Below, in pieces: positions 30,101 to 39,026 of a stretch of DNA of 64,000 bases. The notes under the pieces were generated by a model that had not been told where the DNA came from, searched no databases, and was given only the letters and a program-made list of their open reading frames with translations. The translations under genes and the position numbers were made by a program. The first letter of the stretch is position 1; each line of letters begins with the position of its first letter. This DNA is from Xanthomonas chitinilytica (GTDB taxonomy: Bacteria > Pseudomonadota > Gammaproteobacteria > Xanthomonadales > Xanthomonadaceae), in contig NZ_JAPCHY010000009.1 in assembly GCF_026107455.2 (NCBI RefSeq), positions 147,831 to 211,830 of the forward strand. Direction: 5' to 3'.

Positions 30101-30540
30101 GGTCCTTCTTCTCTCCTCGGGGAGGAAGTAACGCATTCCCGGACCACCTTGTTGGTGCATGAAGAGCTCGCGACTGACGTCGCTCCTACACGGCCCCGCC
30201 GACTTGTAGGAGCGACGTCAGTCGCGACAGAAGCGCAGCGATGCCTCTCTCGGCGATCGCGGCAGTTCCTGCATGGCGCGCCAGGTGGACAGAAGAGCCA
30301 TCGGGGATGACGGACGCCTGGTCCGCACGAGGGCAATGCCGCCCTGCCCGGCCTGCCAGCCGGGAGCTTCATGCAGGAAGGCGGCCGTTCCCGGAGCACC
30401 GGAACGTAAACCGGCGGTGTGCTCCCTCGGCATCCGCCCACGCCATCCAGGATGCGCGCAGGGAAGGGGCGGCCTTGGGGCAGGCGATCGCGACGGCGCG
30501 GTCGAAGAGAAAGCCCGCGACCTGCGGCTTGCCGGTGCCG
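30101..30540. other. non-coding gap between exbD2 and pdxJ
   Basis: 440 bp between convergent genes. It contains the repeat pair at 30168-30229. The remaining ~310 bp (30230-30540) shows no gene with domain content or ribosome site on either strand, and no terminator for pdxJ could be recognised. Confidence 0.5.
30168..30229. repeat. inverted pair of TGTAGGAGCGACGT-type REP repeats (outward orientation)
   Basis: The unit at 30168-30190 is inverted and the unit at 30205-30229 direct, with a 14-bp spacer. This is the opposite arrangement to the other three pairs, and the TGTAGGAG ends face each other. The 23-bp arms could form one long hairpin in RNA from either strand. Confidence 0.85.
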
Positions 30541-31296
30541 CTACCGGTTGCCCGCCAGCAGCGCCAGATAGGCCGCCACCGTGCTCTCCAGCCCGTCGTA
30601 CAGCGCTTCGCCGATCAGGGCATGGCCGATCGAGACTTCCAGCACGCCGGGCACGGCGGCCAGGAAGTCGCCGAGGTTGGCCTGCGACAGGTCGTGCCCG
30701 GCATTGACGCCGAGTCCGGCGGCCTGCGCGCGGCGTGCGGCGTCGGCGAACAGCGCCAGCATCGGTGCCGGCTGGCCGTTGGCATGCGCCTCGGCATAGG
30801 GGCCGGTGTAGAGCTCGACGCGATCGGCGCCGATCGTGGCAGCGTGGCCGATATCCGGGTTGCCGGCATCGACGAACAGGCTGACGCGGCAGCCGTAGGA
30901 TTTCAGCTCGGCGATCAGTGGCCGCAGGCGCTCGCCGTCACGGCCGAAGTCGAAGCCGTGGTCGGAGGTCAGCTGGCCATCGCCGTCGGGCACCAGGGTG
31001 GCCTGCGCCGGCCGGGTCTGCGCGCACAGCGGCAGCAGGCCGGGATAGCCCTCGCGCGGCGGCGCGAACGGATTGCCCTCGATGTTGAACTCGACGCCGC
31101 GGGCGCGGGTGAGTGCGGACAGCGCCAGCACGTCCTCGGCATGGATGTGGCGGCGGTCCGGCCGCGGATGCACGGTGATGCCCTGCGCACCGGCCTGCAG
31201 GCAGGTCGTCGCCGCGCGCAGCACGTCCGGATCGTGGCCGCCGCGCGAATTGCGCAGCACCGCGATCTTGTTGACGTTGACGCTGAGCCAGGTCAT
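30541..31296 (-). CDS. pdxJ: pyridoxine 5'-phosphate synthase PdxJ
   Basis: The 251-residue TIM-barrel enzyme begins [20 protein letters not shown]. Family segments are [17 protein letters not shown] (phosphate/substrate binding), VEFNIEGNP (catalytic Glu), [31 protein letters not shown] and [12 protein letters not shown], with [14 protein letters not shown] near the end. PdxJ condenses 3-amino-2-oxopropyl phosphate with deoxyxylulose 5-phosphate in vitamin B6 synthesis. Its ATG overlaps the stop of the small upstream membrane gene (ATGA, 31293-31296), showing translational coupling. Confidence 0.96.
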   Translation of the reverse strand: MTWLSVNVNKIAVLRNSRGGHDPDVLRAATTCLQAGAQGITVHPRPDRRHIHAEDVLALSALTRARGVEFNIEGNPFAPPREGYPGLLPLCAQTRPAQATLVPDGDGQLTSDHGFDFGRDGERLRPLIAELKSYGCRVSLFVDAGNPDIGHAATIGADRVELYTGPYAEAHANGQPAPMLALFADAARRAQAAGLGVNAGHDLSQANLGDFLAAVPGVLEVSIGHALIGEALYDGLESTVAAYLALLAGNR

Positions 31297-31568
31297 GGCT
31301 CGTTGCGCGGGGCCGGCGGCGGCGCAGCTGCCTCCTCGGCCGGTGCGGCCGGGCGCAGTTGTTCGCGCAGCCGCTGCACTTCGGCCGGATGCAGGCTGCG
31401 CGGCGCGTCGGGCAGCACGCCGCCGATCTTGGCCACGTACAGGCCGCGGATCCACAGCAGGAAGAACCCCAGCGAGGCCAGCAGCGACAGCACCAGCAGC
31501 CACATCTGCGGGGTGGAAATGGCGAGCATGAAGGCGCCGATGGCAAGCAGCAGGAACAGCCAGTACAT
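31293..31568 (-). CDS. small two-helix membrane protein coupled to pdxJ
   Basis: A 91-residue protein: [18 protein letters not shown] and [18 protein letters not shown] form two membrane helices, followed by a soluble tail rich in Pro/Ala ([21 protein letters not shown]). It shares a 4-bp ATGA overlap with pdxJ and is the first gene of that pair. The gene appears genuine from its hydrophobicity pattern and coupling, but I do not recognise a named family and no function is proposed. Confidence 0.75.
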   Translation of the reverse strand: MYWLFLLLAIGAFMLAISTPQMWLLVLSLLASLGFFLLWIRGLYVAKIGGVLPDAPRSLHPAEVQRLREQLRPAAPAEEAAAPPPAPRNEP

Positions 31569-31663
31569 GACGATCTCCCGATAGACCCGCGCAGTTTAGC
31601 CTTGCCGCGGCGCTCGGTTCCACGCGTTTCCCGATCCGGCGGCGTGTCCGCCGGACGAATGGA

Positions 31664-33124
31664 TCACAGCAGCGGCGAGGCCAGCCGGGCGAAAGCCTCG
31701 GGCAGGCGGTGGCGCCACAGCGAGCGCTGCCGGTCATGGCGGACCGGGCTGGCGCGCGCGAATTCGTCGGCGATCAGCGCCGCCAGTTCGGCGGTCAGAT
31801 GACGGTCGCGCAGCATCATCGACAGCTCGAAGTTGAGGCGGAAGCTGCGATGGTCGAAGTTGGCGCTGCCGACGATGCAGAAGTCGTCGTCGGCGATGAA
31901 GGCCTTGGTGTGCAGCATGCGTGGGCCGTACTCGTAGATCTTCACCCCGGCCTGCAGCAGCTCGTCGAAGTAGGAACGTGCGGCCAGGGTCACGAACAGC
32001 GAGTCGCTGCGCTTGGGCACCAGCAGCCGGGTGTCGAGCCCGCCCAGCGCGGCCGAGGTCAGGGCCATGCGCGCGGCCTCGCCGGGAACGAAATAGGGCG
32101 TGACCAGCCACACCCGGTCGCGCGCCTCCTGGATCGCGGCCACGTGCATGCGGTGGATGGTTTCCCAGGACGAATCCGGGCCGGAAAGCAGCACCTGCGC
32201 CTGGATCCGGCCGTCGCGGCGGCCGGGCATGTCGGCCGGCCACAGCTGCTTGCTGTCGAAGGATTCCGGCGCCTGGCCGCTGGCGTAGATCCAGTCCTCC
32301 AGGAACACCAGCTGCAGGCTGCGCACCACGTGCCCGTCCACCCGCAGGTGCAGGTCGCGGTAGGCATCCGCGCGCCGGCTCTCGTCCTCCTCGTCGGTGA
32401 TGTTGATGCCGCCGGTGAAGGCGACGCGACCGTCGACGATGACCAGCTTGCGGTGGGTGCGCAGGTTCACCCACGGCCGCTTGAACGGCTTGAGCAGCTG
32501 GTTGGGGTGGAACCAGACGGCCTCGCCGCCGGCGTCGAGCAGCGGCCGCAGGAACGCCTTGCGGATCTTCGACGAGCCCACCGCATCGAGCAGCAGGCGC
32601 ACCCGTACCCCGGCGCGGGCGCGTTCGACCAGCGCATCGCGCAAGGCGGTGCCGGCGTGGTCGGGATTGAAGATGTAGTACTCCAGATGGATGTGGTGGC
32701 GCGCCTGCGCCACCGCCTCGAGGATGGCCGCATAAGTGGCGGCGCCGTCGACCAGCCAGCGCACCGCGGTGGCCGAACTGGGCGCCAGCCCGGTGGTGGC
32801 CTGCGCCACCTTGGCCAGCTCGGTGCAGTCGGCATCCGCCGGGCACACCGCGCTGTACTGCTCCATGCCCGAGCGCGCGCGGCCGCGGCGCAGGCGTTGC
32901 CGCTGCACCTTCTGCGGGCCGAGCAGGTAGTAGATGAACAGGCCCAGGTAGGGCAGCGCCGCCAGCGACAGCATCCAGCTCAGGGTCGCCGCCGGCTCGC
33001 GCTTCTGCAGCACGATGTAGCCGACCAGCCACAGCAGGTACAGCACGTAGGCGGCGGTCAGGTAGGCGGCCAGGTGGGGAAGGCCGGCCAGCGCTTCCCA
33101 GGTGGACTGCAGGGCGGTGAGCAT
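31664..33124 (-). CDS. cls: cardiolipin synthase (ClsA type)
   Basis: The 486-residue protein has two N-terminal membrane helices ([39 protein letters not shown]), the [13 protein letters not shown] motif of Cls enzymes and two phospholipase-D HKD motifs. These are [16 protein letters not shown] in the first half and [23 protein letters not shown] in the second. It also carries [12 protein letters not shown] and [11 protein letters not shown]. The enzyme forms cardiolipin from two phosphatidylglycerols (or PG and PE) at the inner membrane. Length matches E. coli ClsA (486). Confidence 0.95.
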   Translation of the reverse strand: MLTALQSTWEALAGLPHLAAYLTAAYVLYLLWLVGYIVLQKREPAATLSWMLSLAALPYLGLFIYYLLGPQKVQRQRLRRGRARSGMEQYSAVCPADADCTELAKVAQATTGLAPSSATAVRWLVDGAATYAAILEAVAQARHHIHLEYYIFNPDHAGTALRDALVERARAGVRVRLLLDAVGSSKIRKAFLRPLLDAGGEAVWFHPNQLLKPFKRPWVNLRTHRKLVIVDGRVAFTGGINITDEEDESRRADAYRDLHLRVDGHVVRSLQLVFLEDWIYASGQAPESFDSKQLWPADMPGRRDGRIQAQVLLSGPDSSWETIHRMHVAAIQEARDRVWLVTPYFVPGEAARMALTSAALGGLDTRLLVPKRSDSLFVTLAARSYFDELLQAGVKIYEYGPRMLHTKAFIADDDFCIVGSANFDHRSFRLNFELSMMLRDRHLTAELAALIADEFARASPVRHDRQRSLWRHRLPEAFARLASPLL

Positions 33125-33311
33125 GGGCCGATTCTATGCGAGCGCCGCGGCCGGGATGCCGCTGGCGGTCCTCATGCCTTGCCCCACCGGTGCCGGCAAG
33201 CCGGTGGCGTGCCATCAAGGGAATCCGGCCGCAGGCCACGACCGGCTGAAGGCTTCAGCAACGTCGTGGCCGGTCGCGTGCACTGAGAACGCGGCGGCGT
33301 AGCCTGTGCCG

Positions 33312-34394
33312 ATGACGACGGCAATCAAGGGCCGCGGCGCGACCGGTTACCTGCCCGGCCGCTTCGAGATCACCATCGCCGAAGCGGTGGACGACGGCTG
33401 GGAGCAGGACGACGGCGAGGAGTTCGCCGCCCCGCGCCTGCGCACGCAGGTACGCGAGGAAACCGCGCGCAGCATCATCAGCCGCAACAACTCGCCGGAC
33501 GTGGGCTTCAGCCAGTCGGTCAATCCCTATCGTGGCTGCGAGCATGGCTGCTCGTACTGCTTCGCGCGGCCCACCCACGCCTACCTCAATCTGTCGCCGG
33601 GGCTGGATTTCGAGACCCGGATCTTCGCCAAGACCAACGCCGCCGAACTGCTGCGCAAGGAGCTGGCCCGGCCGGGTTACGTGCCGCAGCCGATCGCGCT
33701 GGGCATCAACACCGACGCCTACCAGCCGATCGAGCGCAAGCTCGGCATCACCCGCCAGCTGATCGAGGTGCTGCTGGAAACCCGGCATCCGTTCTCGCTG
33801 ATCACCAAGAACGCGCTGGTCGAGCGCGACCTGGACCTGCTGGTGCCGCTGGCGCAGCAACAGCTGGTCAGCGTGCACTTCTCGGTGACCTCGCTGGACC
33901 CGCACCTGTCGGCGAAGCTGGAACCGCGCGCCTCGGCCCCGCATGCGCGGCTGCGGGCGATGCGCCGCCTGCACGAGGCGGGGGTGCCGGTCGGGGTGAT
34001 GGTGGCGCCGGTGATCCCGTGGATCAACGACGCCGAACTGGAGGCGGTGCTGCAGGCCGCGAAGGAGGCCGGCGCGTCGTCGGCCGGCTACGTACTGCTG
34101 CGGCTGCCGCACGAGGTCGCGCCGCTGTTCCGCGACTGGTTGCAGGCGCACCACCCGCAACGCGCCGAGCACGTGATGAGCACGATCAACCAGCTGCGCG
34201 GCGGCAAGGACTACGACGGCACCTTCGGCCGGCGCATGCGCGGGGAAGGCGTGTACGCCGAACTGCTGTCGCGGCGCTTCGCGCTGGCGCGCAAGCGCCT
34301 GGGCTTCGATGCCTCGCGCCTGCAGTGGCCGCGGCTGGATTGCAGCCGGTTCGTGGCGCCGCGCAAACCGTCGCCGCAGGGCGAACTGTTCTGA
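33312..34394 (+). CDS. PA0069-family radical SAM protein (SplB-like)
   Basis: The ATG at 33312 gives a 360-residue protein; a GTG two codons earlier is possible. The radical SAM cluster motif is CEHGCSYC within SVNPYRGCEHGCSYCFARPTHAY. It is followed by GLDFETRIFAKTNAAELLRKEL and LGINTDAYQPIERKLG, typical of the PA0069 / Rv2578c group distantly related to spore photoproduct lyase. The protein should bind a 4Fe-4S cluster and SAM. The reaction is not established for this group; a DNA or nucleotide repair role is only a guess from SplB similarity. Confidence 0.85.
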   Translation: MTTAIKGRGATGYLPGRFEITIAEAVDDGWEQDDGEEFAAPRLRTQVREETARSIISRNNSPDVGFSQSVNPYRGCEHGCSYCFARPTHAYLNLSPGLDFETRIFAKTNAAELLRKELARPGYVPQPIALGINTDAYQPIERKLGITRQLIEVLLETRHPFSLITKNALVERDLDLLVPLAQQQLVSVHFSVTSLDPHLSAKLEPRASAPHARLRAMRRLHEAGVPVGVMVAPVIPWINDAELEAVLQAAKEAGASSAGYVLLRLPHEVAPLFRDWLQAHHPQRAEHVMSTINQLRGGKDYDGTFGRRMRGEGVYAELLSRRFALARKRLGFDASRLQWPRLDCSRFVAPRKPSPQGELF

Positions 34395-34471
34395 GCGAGC
34401 GGCATCCCGTCGCTCGCCATGCTGCTTGCGCGAGCATCGGCTGCACCGCGACGGCCACCGTCAGCGCCGGA

Positions 34472-35161
34472 TCATGCCTTCAGCAGCGGCCGATCGGCCT
34501 GGATGAAGGCGCGCAGCTGGTCCCAGTCGAGCAGCTCGGTCAGCGAGGCGTCCTCTATCTGGCCGACCTCGAATTCGGCAACCTGCTCGTGCACCAGGGC
34601 GTCGTCGACCTGCTCCAGCAGCGCGCGACCGCGCAACGGCCGGTCCAGCAGGCCGCGCCACGCATCGGGAACGCGGTAGTGGGACTGCTGGCCGAGCACC
34701 ACGTCGAAAGCGGGTTCGCTGTGCAGGTCGAACCAGTGGTTCTCCGGCCAGAACACGCCGGCCCGGACCGGACCCAGCAGGCTGGCGCTGTAGTCGTTGT
34801 AGAAGCCGGCCAGGGTGCGGGCGACCTGCAGTTCTCCCTGCACCCCGAGCGTGCCGGCGGTCCAGACCGAACCGGCGCGCATGTTGCCGAGCACGAACAC
34901 GCCGGTGGCCGGATCGTCATGGTCGCTGTAGGCGCCGTCGATGAGCAGGTCGCCGGTCACCACCAGGATGCACAGCCCGGCCTCGAAGGTATCCAGCGCC
35001 GGCAGTCGCAGGTCGCCGTCGACGACCATGGCGTCGTAGGCGGCATCGATCAGGTCGTCGTCCAGCAACGGCGCGGCATCCTCGAATATCGCGGTCAGCG
35101 TGCGCAGCTCCTCCAGGGTGGTCTCGCCGCGCAGCAATGAACGTCCTTGAATCGCCTGCAT
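34472..35161 (-). CDS. uncharacterised protein with beta-helix-like repeats
   Basis: AGGAGG lies exactly six bases before the ATG at 35161 and immediately touches another ATG at 35167, so the start MQAIQGRSLLRGETTLEEL is preferred. The 229-residue protein has short repeated strand segments (AGLCILVVTGDLLIDGAYSD, TGVFVLGNMRAGSVWTAGTLGVQGELQVARTLAGFYND) that resemble a left- or right-handed beta helix, then WPENHWFDL. No signal peptide is seen. I do not recognise a characterised family; similar proteins are annotated hypothetical. The gene stands alone. Confidence 0.75.
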   Translation of the reverse strand: MQAIQGRSLLRGETTLEELRTLTAIFEDAAPLLDDDLIDAAYDAMVVDGDLRLPALDTFEAGLCILVVTGDLLIDGAYSDHDDPATGVFVLGNMRAGSVWTAGTLGVQGELQVARTLAGFYNDYSASLLGPVRAGVFWPENHWFDLHSEPAFDVVLGQQSHYRVPDAWRGLLDRPLRGRALLEQVDDALVHEQVAEFEVGQIEDASLTELLDWDQLRAFIQADRPLLKA

Positions 35162-35497
35162 CTTCATCCTCCTGACAAAACGAGCGGCCAGCCTAGATAG
35201 TGGTAGGCAAGGCGTCAAACGGCGGGAGCGCAGCCGCCGGCGTTCTCCCGCGACCGTCTGCCCAGGTGTCCTGCTTCCGATGCCTAGCCCCATCGCCGTC
35301 CCCGTGGGGCGCATTTCGGCGCCTGAATCAATAGCTCAAGTACCGAAGAGTTCTTCAGCAGCCGAGCGGCCGATCATGGCCGACAACCGGTGCCTCTTGC
35401 TTGGATCACCGCGCAAGTCGCCGGGCGACCAGCGCTGTGCGCCGTTGTGGAGCTTCTGGCGGTACAGGCATCGGCATGCATCCGGCTCGAAAGCGCG
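35162..35497. other. gap with no recognisable gene
   Basis: 336 bp between two leftward genes. Apart from the AGGAGG ribosome site at its left end, I see no open frame with coding character, no terminator hairpin with a T tract and no repeat of the kinds found elsewhere in the window. Confidence 0.5.
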
Positions 35498-36196
35498 CTA
35501 GCCGCCGTACAGCCTGTCTGCCGACTGGAACAAGATCCAACTCGTTGCGATGAACTTGTCGCCGCGCTGCGGGCGGTTGCCGCGATGGGTGTGGGTGAAG
35601 GCGGTGGGCGCGATCAGCAGGCTGCCGGTGCGCGGCGCCACCTTGCGCTGCTGGAACAGGAACTCGGTCTCGCCCTCGTCGAAGCCGTCGTTGAGGTACA
35701 GCGTCCACAGCAGGTGCCGGTGCAGGGTCTCGGCGCCGGCGTCGCGCGGGAACAGTTCGCAGTGCCAGTAGGGATAGCCGCCCTCGCCCGCCGCGTACCA
35801 CTGCAGGTTGATCGCGCCGGGTCGCAGGCAGGTGCGGGCCAGGTCGGCCAGCGCGGCGTCGTCCATGCCCGGGAAGTCCTCGGCCGCCAGCCGCCGCGGC
35901 TGGCCGTCGGCGCCCTGCACCTGCAGCATCAGCGGCGAGATCAGCGCCTGCGGATAGCGCCGCAGGTACTGCAGTAGCGCGGCGAACACCGCCTGCTGCA
36001 GCCGCTGCTCGACCGGGCGCCATTCGGCCAGGCCGCTGATGCGCAGGTCGCGGCTGCGCTTGAGCTCGGGATACACGCCGCCGCCGACTTGCCCCGGCTG
36101 CAGCTGGGCGCTTTCGCGCAGGCGCTGCACGATCGCCGCGCAGTCCTCGGCACTCACCGCGTTGTCGACGACTTCGATGAAATCGGCGCCGCTCAT
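35498..36196 (-). CDS. 2OG-Fe(II) oxygenase family protein
   Basis: The start at 36196 (MSGADFIEVVDNAVSAEDC) is chosen over the open 36-codon upstream stretch, which has no protein-like character. The 232-residue product shows the prolyl-hydroxylase-type jelly-roll pattern: NLQWYAAGEGGYPYWHCELFP (first iron His and acidic residue), LLWTLYLNDGFDEGETEF, then RTGSLLIAPTAFTHTHRGNRP (second iron His and 2-oxoglutarate-binding basic residue) and DKFIATSWILFQ at the end. Such enzymes hydroxylate small molecules or proteins using Fe(II), O2 and 2-oxoglutarate. The substrate is unknown. Confidence 0.75.
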   Translation of the reverse strand: MSGADFIEVVDNAVSAEDCAAIVQRLRESAQLQPGQVGGGVYPELKRSRDLRISGLAEWRPVEQRLQQAVFAALLQYLRRYPQALISPLMLQVQGADGQPRRLAAEDFPGMDDAALADLARTCLRPGAINLQWYAAGEGGYPYWHCELFPRDAGAETLHRHLLWTLYLNDGFDEGETEFLFQQRKVAPRTGSLLIAPTAFTHTHRGNRPQRGDKFIATSWILFQSADRLYGG

Positions 36197-36385
36197 GAGC
36201 AAGCCCCCGGCTGCCAGCGGTTGCCATGCGGCCTCGGATGCATCGGCCGCCCGGCAGCGGGCAACGACCACGACAACGTGACAGGCAAACGCATCGGCTA
36301 GCACCTTCCAGTGGCAACGATGCGCCGATGGTCGCCCCGGCCGGGGTCGCTTGTCACCCGCCCGCGGCGGGAACAGCGACGCCGA

Positions 36386-37420
36386 TCAAGCCGTGGCGTC
36401 GGCCGGGAGCGGGCGCGCGTCGTGCTCGAGGTGGTAGCGGGTGGCCTGCTCCACTTCGTTGCGGGAACCCAGGAACACCGGCACGCGCTGGTGCAGCTGT
36501 TCGGGGCGGATGTCGAGGATGCGCTCGCGGCCGGTGGTGGCGGCGCCGCCGGCCTGCTCGACCAGCAGGCCCATCGGGTTGGCCTCGTACATCAGCCGCA
36601 GCTTGCCGGCCTTGGACGGGTCCTTGCGGTCCCACGGGTAGATGAAGATGCCGCCGCGGGTCAGGATGCGGTGCACGTCGGCCACCATCGAGGCGATCCA
36701 GCGCATGTTGAAATTCTTGCCGCGCGGGCCTTCCTTGCCGGCCAGCAGGTCTGCCACGTAGCCCTGCATCGGCGCTTCCCAGTGGCGCTGGTTGGACATG
36801 TTGATCGCGAACTCGCCGGTGTCGGCCGGGATCCGCATGCCGCGCTGGGTCAGCACGAACTCGCCGGTCTCGCGGTCCAGGGTGAAGGCGTGGGTGCCGT
36901 GGCCCACGGTCAGCACCAGCATCGTGCTCGGCCCGTAGATGCAGTAGCCGGCCGCCACCTGCTGCGTGCCCGGCTGCAGGAAGTGCTCGTCGCCGGGCCG
37001 GTCCACGCCGGGCGGGCAGCGCAGCACCGAGAAGATGGTGCCGACCGAGACGTTGACGTCGATGTTGGAGCTGCCGTCCAGCGGGTCGAACAGCAGCAGG
37101 AAGTCGCCGCTGGGATAGGTATCGGGCACCGGCTGGCTGTGGTCCATCTCCTCCGAGGCGCACGCGGCCAGGTGCCCGCCCCAGGCGTTGGCCTCGAGCA
37201 GGATCTCGTTGGAGATCACGTCCAGCTTCTTCTGCGCCTCGCCCTGCACGTTGCCGGTGCCGGCATCGCCCAGTACCCCGCCCAGCGCGCCCTTGCTGAC
37301 CGCGATCGAGATGCTGGTGCAGGCGCGTGCCACCACCGCCACCAGCTGCCGCAGGTCGGCGTTGATATGGCCGGCGTGCTGTTCTTCGATCAGGAAACGG
37401 GTCAACGAGGTGCGGGACAT
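36386..37420 (-). CDS. fbp: fructose-1,6-bisphosphatase class I
   Basis: The start at 37420 ([20 protein letters not shown]) gives 344 residues; an ATG at 37453 is in frame but not family-like. Metal and phosphate motifs are [27 protein letters not shown] (DPxDGSS), [23 protein letters not shown] and [23 protein letters not shown]. The enzyme catalyses the committed step of gluconeogenesis. AAGGCGA upstream of the ATG can act as ribosome site. It is followed on the same strand by no close partner. Confidence 0.97.
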   Translation of the reverse strand: MSRTSLTRFLIEEQHAGHINADLRQLVAVVARACTSISIAVSKGALGGVLGDAGTGNVQGEAQKKLDVISNEILLEANAWGGHLAACASEEMDHSQPVPDTYPSGDFLLLFDPLDGSSNIDVNVSVGTIFSVLRCPPGVDRPGDEHFLQPGTQQVAAGYCIYGPSTMLVLTVGHGTHAFTLDRETGEFVLTQRGMRIPADTGEFAINMSNQRHWEAPMQGYVADLLAGKEGPRGKNFNMRWIASMVADVHRILTRGGIFIYPWDRKDPSKAGKLRLMYEANPMGLLVEQAGGAATTGRERILDIRPEQLHQRVPVFLGSRNEVEQATRYHLEHDARPLPADATA

Positions 37421-37513
37421 GGACAAGGGTCGCCTTCGGAAAAGGGCTGCCATTGTCGCGGCTCGTCCGGGTTTTTGCGAACGCGGGCCGGCGGATGGAC
37501 ATCCGGATTGCGG

Positions 37514-37582
37514 GCAGGAGCGACGTCAGTCGCGCCCGGGCTTTACCGGCAAAGGTTCGGTCGCGGCTGACGTCGCTCCTGC
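37514..37582. repeat. shorter inverted REP pair (variant)
   Basis: GCAGGAGCGACGTCAGTCGCG (within 37514-37534) and its inverted relative at 37561-37582, which carries a CGGCTGACGT variant, bracket 26 bp between fbp and the aminotransferase gene. The first bases differ from the TGTAGG form of the other pairs (GCAGG here). Confidence 0.8.
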
Positions 37583-37596
37583 AGGTGGCGGGGACG

Positions 37597-37624
37597 AAAA
37601 AAGCCCGGGATTGCTCCCGGGCTT
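37597..37624 (-). terminator. terminator of the aminotransferase gene
   Basis: On the minus strand AGCCCGGGA-GCAA-TCCCGGGCT is followed by TTTTTT, 22 bp past the aminotransferase stop. Confidence 0.92.
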
Positions 37625-37645
37625 TGCTGTCGATCCGTCGTCGGC

Positions 37646-38848
37646 TCAGCCGCGGCTGACGTCGTAGACCGCCTTGGCGACATAGTCCAGGTTGTCCTGG
37701 TTCAGCGCGGCCACGCAGATGCGGCCGGTGCCGACGGCGTAGATGCCGTACTCGTCGCGCAGGCGGTCGACCTGCGACTTGCTCAGGCCCGAGTACGAGA
37801 ACATGCCGGCCTGCTGCTGGATGAAGCCGAACTCCGGTGCGCCCAGCGCCGCCAGCTTCTGCACCAGGCCGGCGCGCAGGGCGTGGATGCGCTCGCGCAT
37901 CTCGGTCAGTTCCTGCTCCCACATCTGCCGCAGTTCCGTGCTGTCGAGCACGCCGGACACCAGCGCCGCGCCATGCGCCGCCGGGCTGGAGTAGATGGTG
38001 CGGATGATGCGCTTGACCTGCGACTGCACCGCCTTGGTCGAGGCCGCGTCCGGGCCCACCACCGACAGCGCGCCGATGCGCTCGCCATACAGCGAGAACG
38101 ACTTGGAGTACGAATTGGCGACGATGAAGCTGTCGATGCCGGCCTCGGCAACGATGCGCACCGCGGCGCCGTCCTGCTCCAGGCCCTTGTCGAAGCCCTG
38201 GTAGGCCATGTCGATGAACGGGAACAGCTGGCGGTCCTTGAGCAGCGCGGCGACCTGCTTCCACTGCTCCACGCTCAGGTCGGCGCCGGTCGGGTTGTGG
38301 CAGCAGGCGTGCAGCAGCACCACGGTGCCGGGCTGCAGCTTCTGCAGGTCGGCCAGCATGCCGGCGAAGTCCAGGCCGTGGCTGGCGGCGTCGAAATAGG
38401 TGTAGCCGACGATGTCGAAGCCGGCCGCGCCGAACACCGCGCGGTGGTTCTCCCAGCTCGGGTTGCTGATCGCCACGGTGGCATGCGGCAGCAGTGTCTT
38501 CAGCAGGTCGGCGCCGACGCGCAGCGCGCCGCTGCCGCCGATGGTCTGCGAGGTGGCCACGCGGCCGGCGGCCAGCAGCGGCGAGTCCTCGCCGAACACC
38601 AGGCGCCGGGTGGCCTGGGTGTAGGCCGGCAGGCCGTCGATCGGCAGGTAGCCGCGCGGGCGCGCGTCCAGCGCCAGCTGCTGTTCGATGCGGTTGACGG
38701 CACGCAGCAGCGGGATGCGGCCATTCTCGTCGTAGTAGATGCCCACGCCCAGGTTGACCTTGGTCGGGCGGGTGTCGGCGTTGTAGGCCTCGGTCAGGCC
38801 CAGGATCGGGTCGCCTGGAACCTGTTCCACGTTTGCAAAGAAGGACAC
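37646..38848 (-). CDS. tyrB: aromatic amino acid / aspartate aminotransferase (TyrB type)
   Basis: The family N-terminus SFFANVEQVPGDPILGLTEAYNAD is preceded by GTG, so the start is GTG at 38848 (400 residues); no ATG is available. Class I aminotransferase landmarks: KVNLGVGIYYDENGRIP, TIGGSGALRVGADLL, ISNPSWENHRAVF, VLLHACCHNPTGADLS, FIDMAYQGF and the PLP lysine in NSYSKSFSLYGERIG. The enzyme transfers amino groups between aromatic amino acids or aspartate and 2-oxoglutarate. Substrate preference between AspC and TyrB types is uncertain. A clean terminator lies downstream. Confidence 0.92.
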   Translation of the reverse strand: MSFFANVEQVPGDPILGLTEAYNADTRPTKVNLGVGIYYDENGRIPLLRAVNRIEQQLALDARPRGYLPIDGLPAYTQATRRLVFGEDSPLLAAGRVATSQTIGGSGALRVGADLLKTLLPHATVAISNPSWENHRAVFGAAGFDIVGYTYFDAASHGLDFAGMLADLQKLQPGTVVLLHACCHNPTGADLSVEQWKQVAALLKDRQLFPFIDMAYQGFDKGLEQDGAAVRIVAEAGIDSFIVANSYSKSFSLYGERIGALSVVGPDAASTKAVQSQVKRIIRTIYSSPAAHGAALVSGVLDSTELRQMWEQELTEMRERIHALRAGLVQKLAALGAPEFGFIQQQAGMFSYSGLSKSQVDRLRDEYGIYAVGTGRICVAALNQDNLDYVAKAVYDVSRG

Positions 38849-39026
38849 GGCGGTACTCGTTTGGATGACGGAAAGTGGGGGGTGCTCTGGACGGCGGCGG
38901 TGGTGGCGCGGGCGCAGCCAAAACGGCCCCATCCTAGCAGGGCGCAGCCCTTGCCGCGCCGGGGTTTCAAATGCAACTGCCGGCCTGCGGGGTGCGGTGG
39001 CCGGCACAAACGGCGATCATGCCGGC

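Noticed and set aside
38820..38840. A fourth parS-like site (TGTTCCACGT...) at the aminotransferase start
   Set aside because: Only the left half matches; the right half (TTGCAA) does not continue the palindrome.
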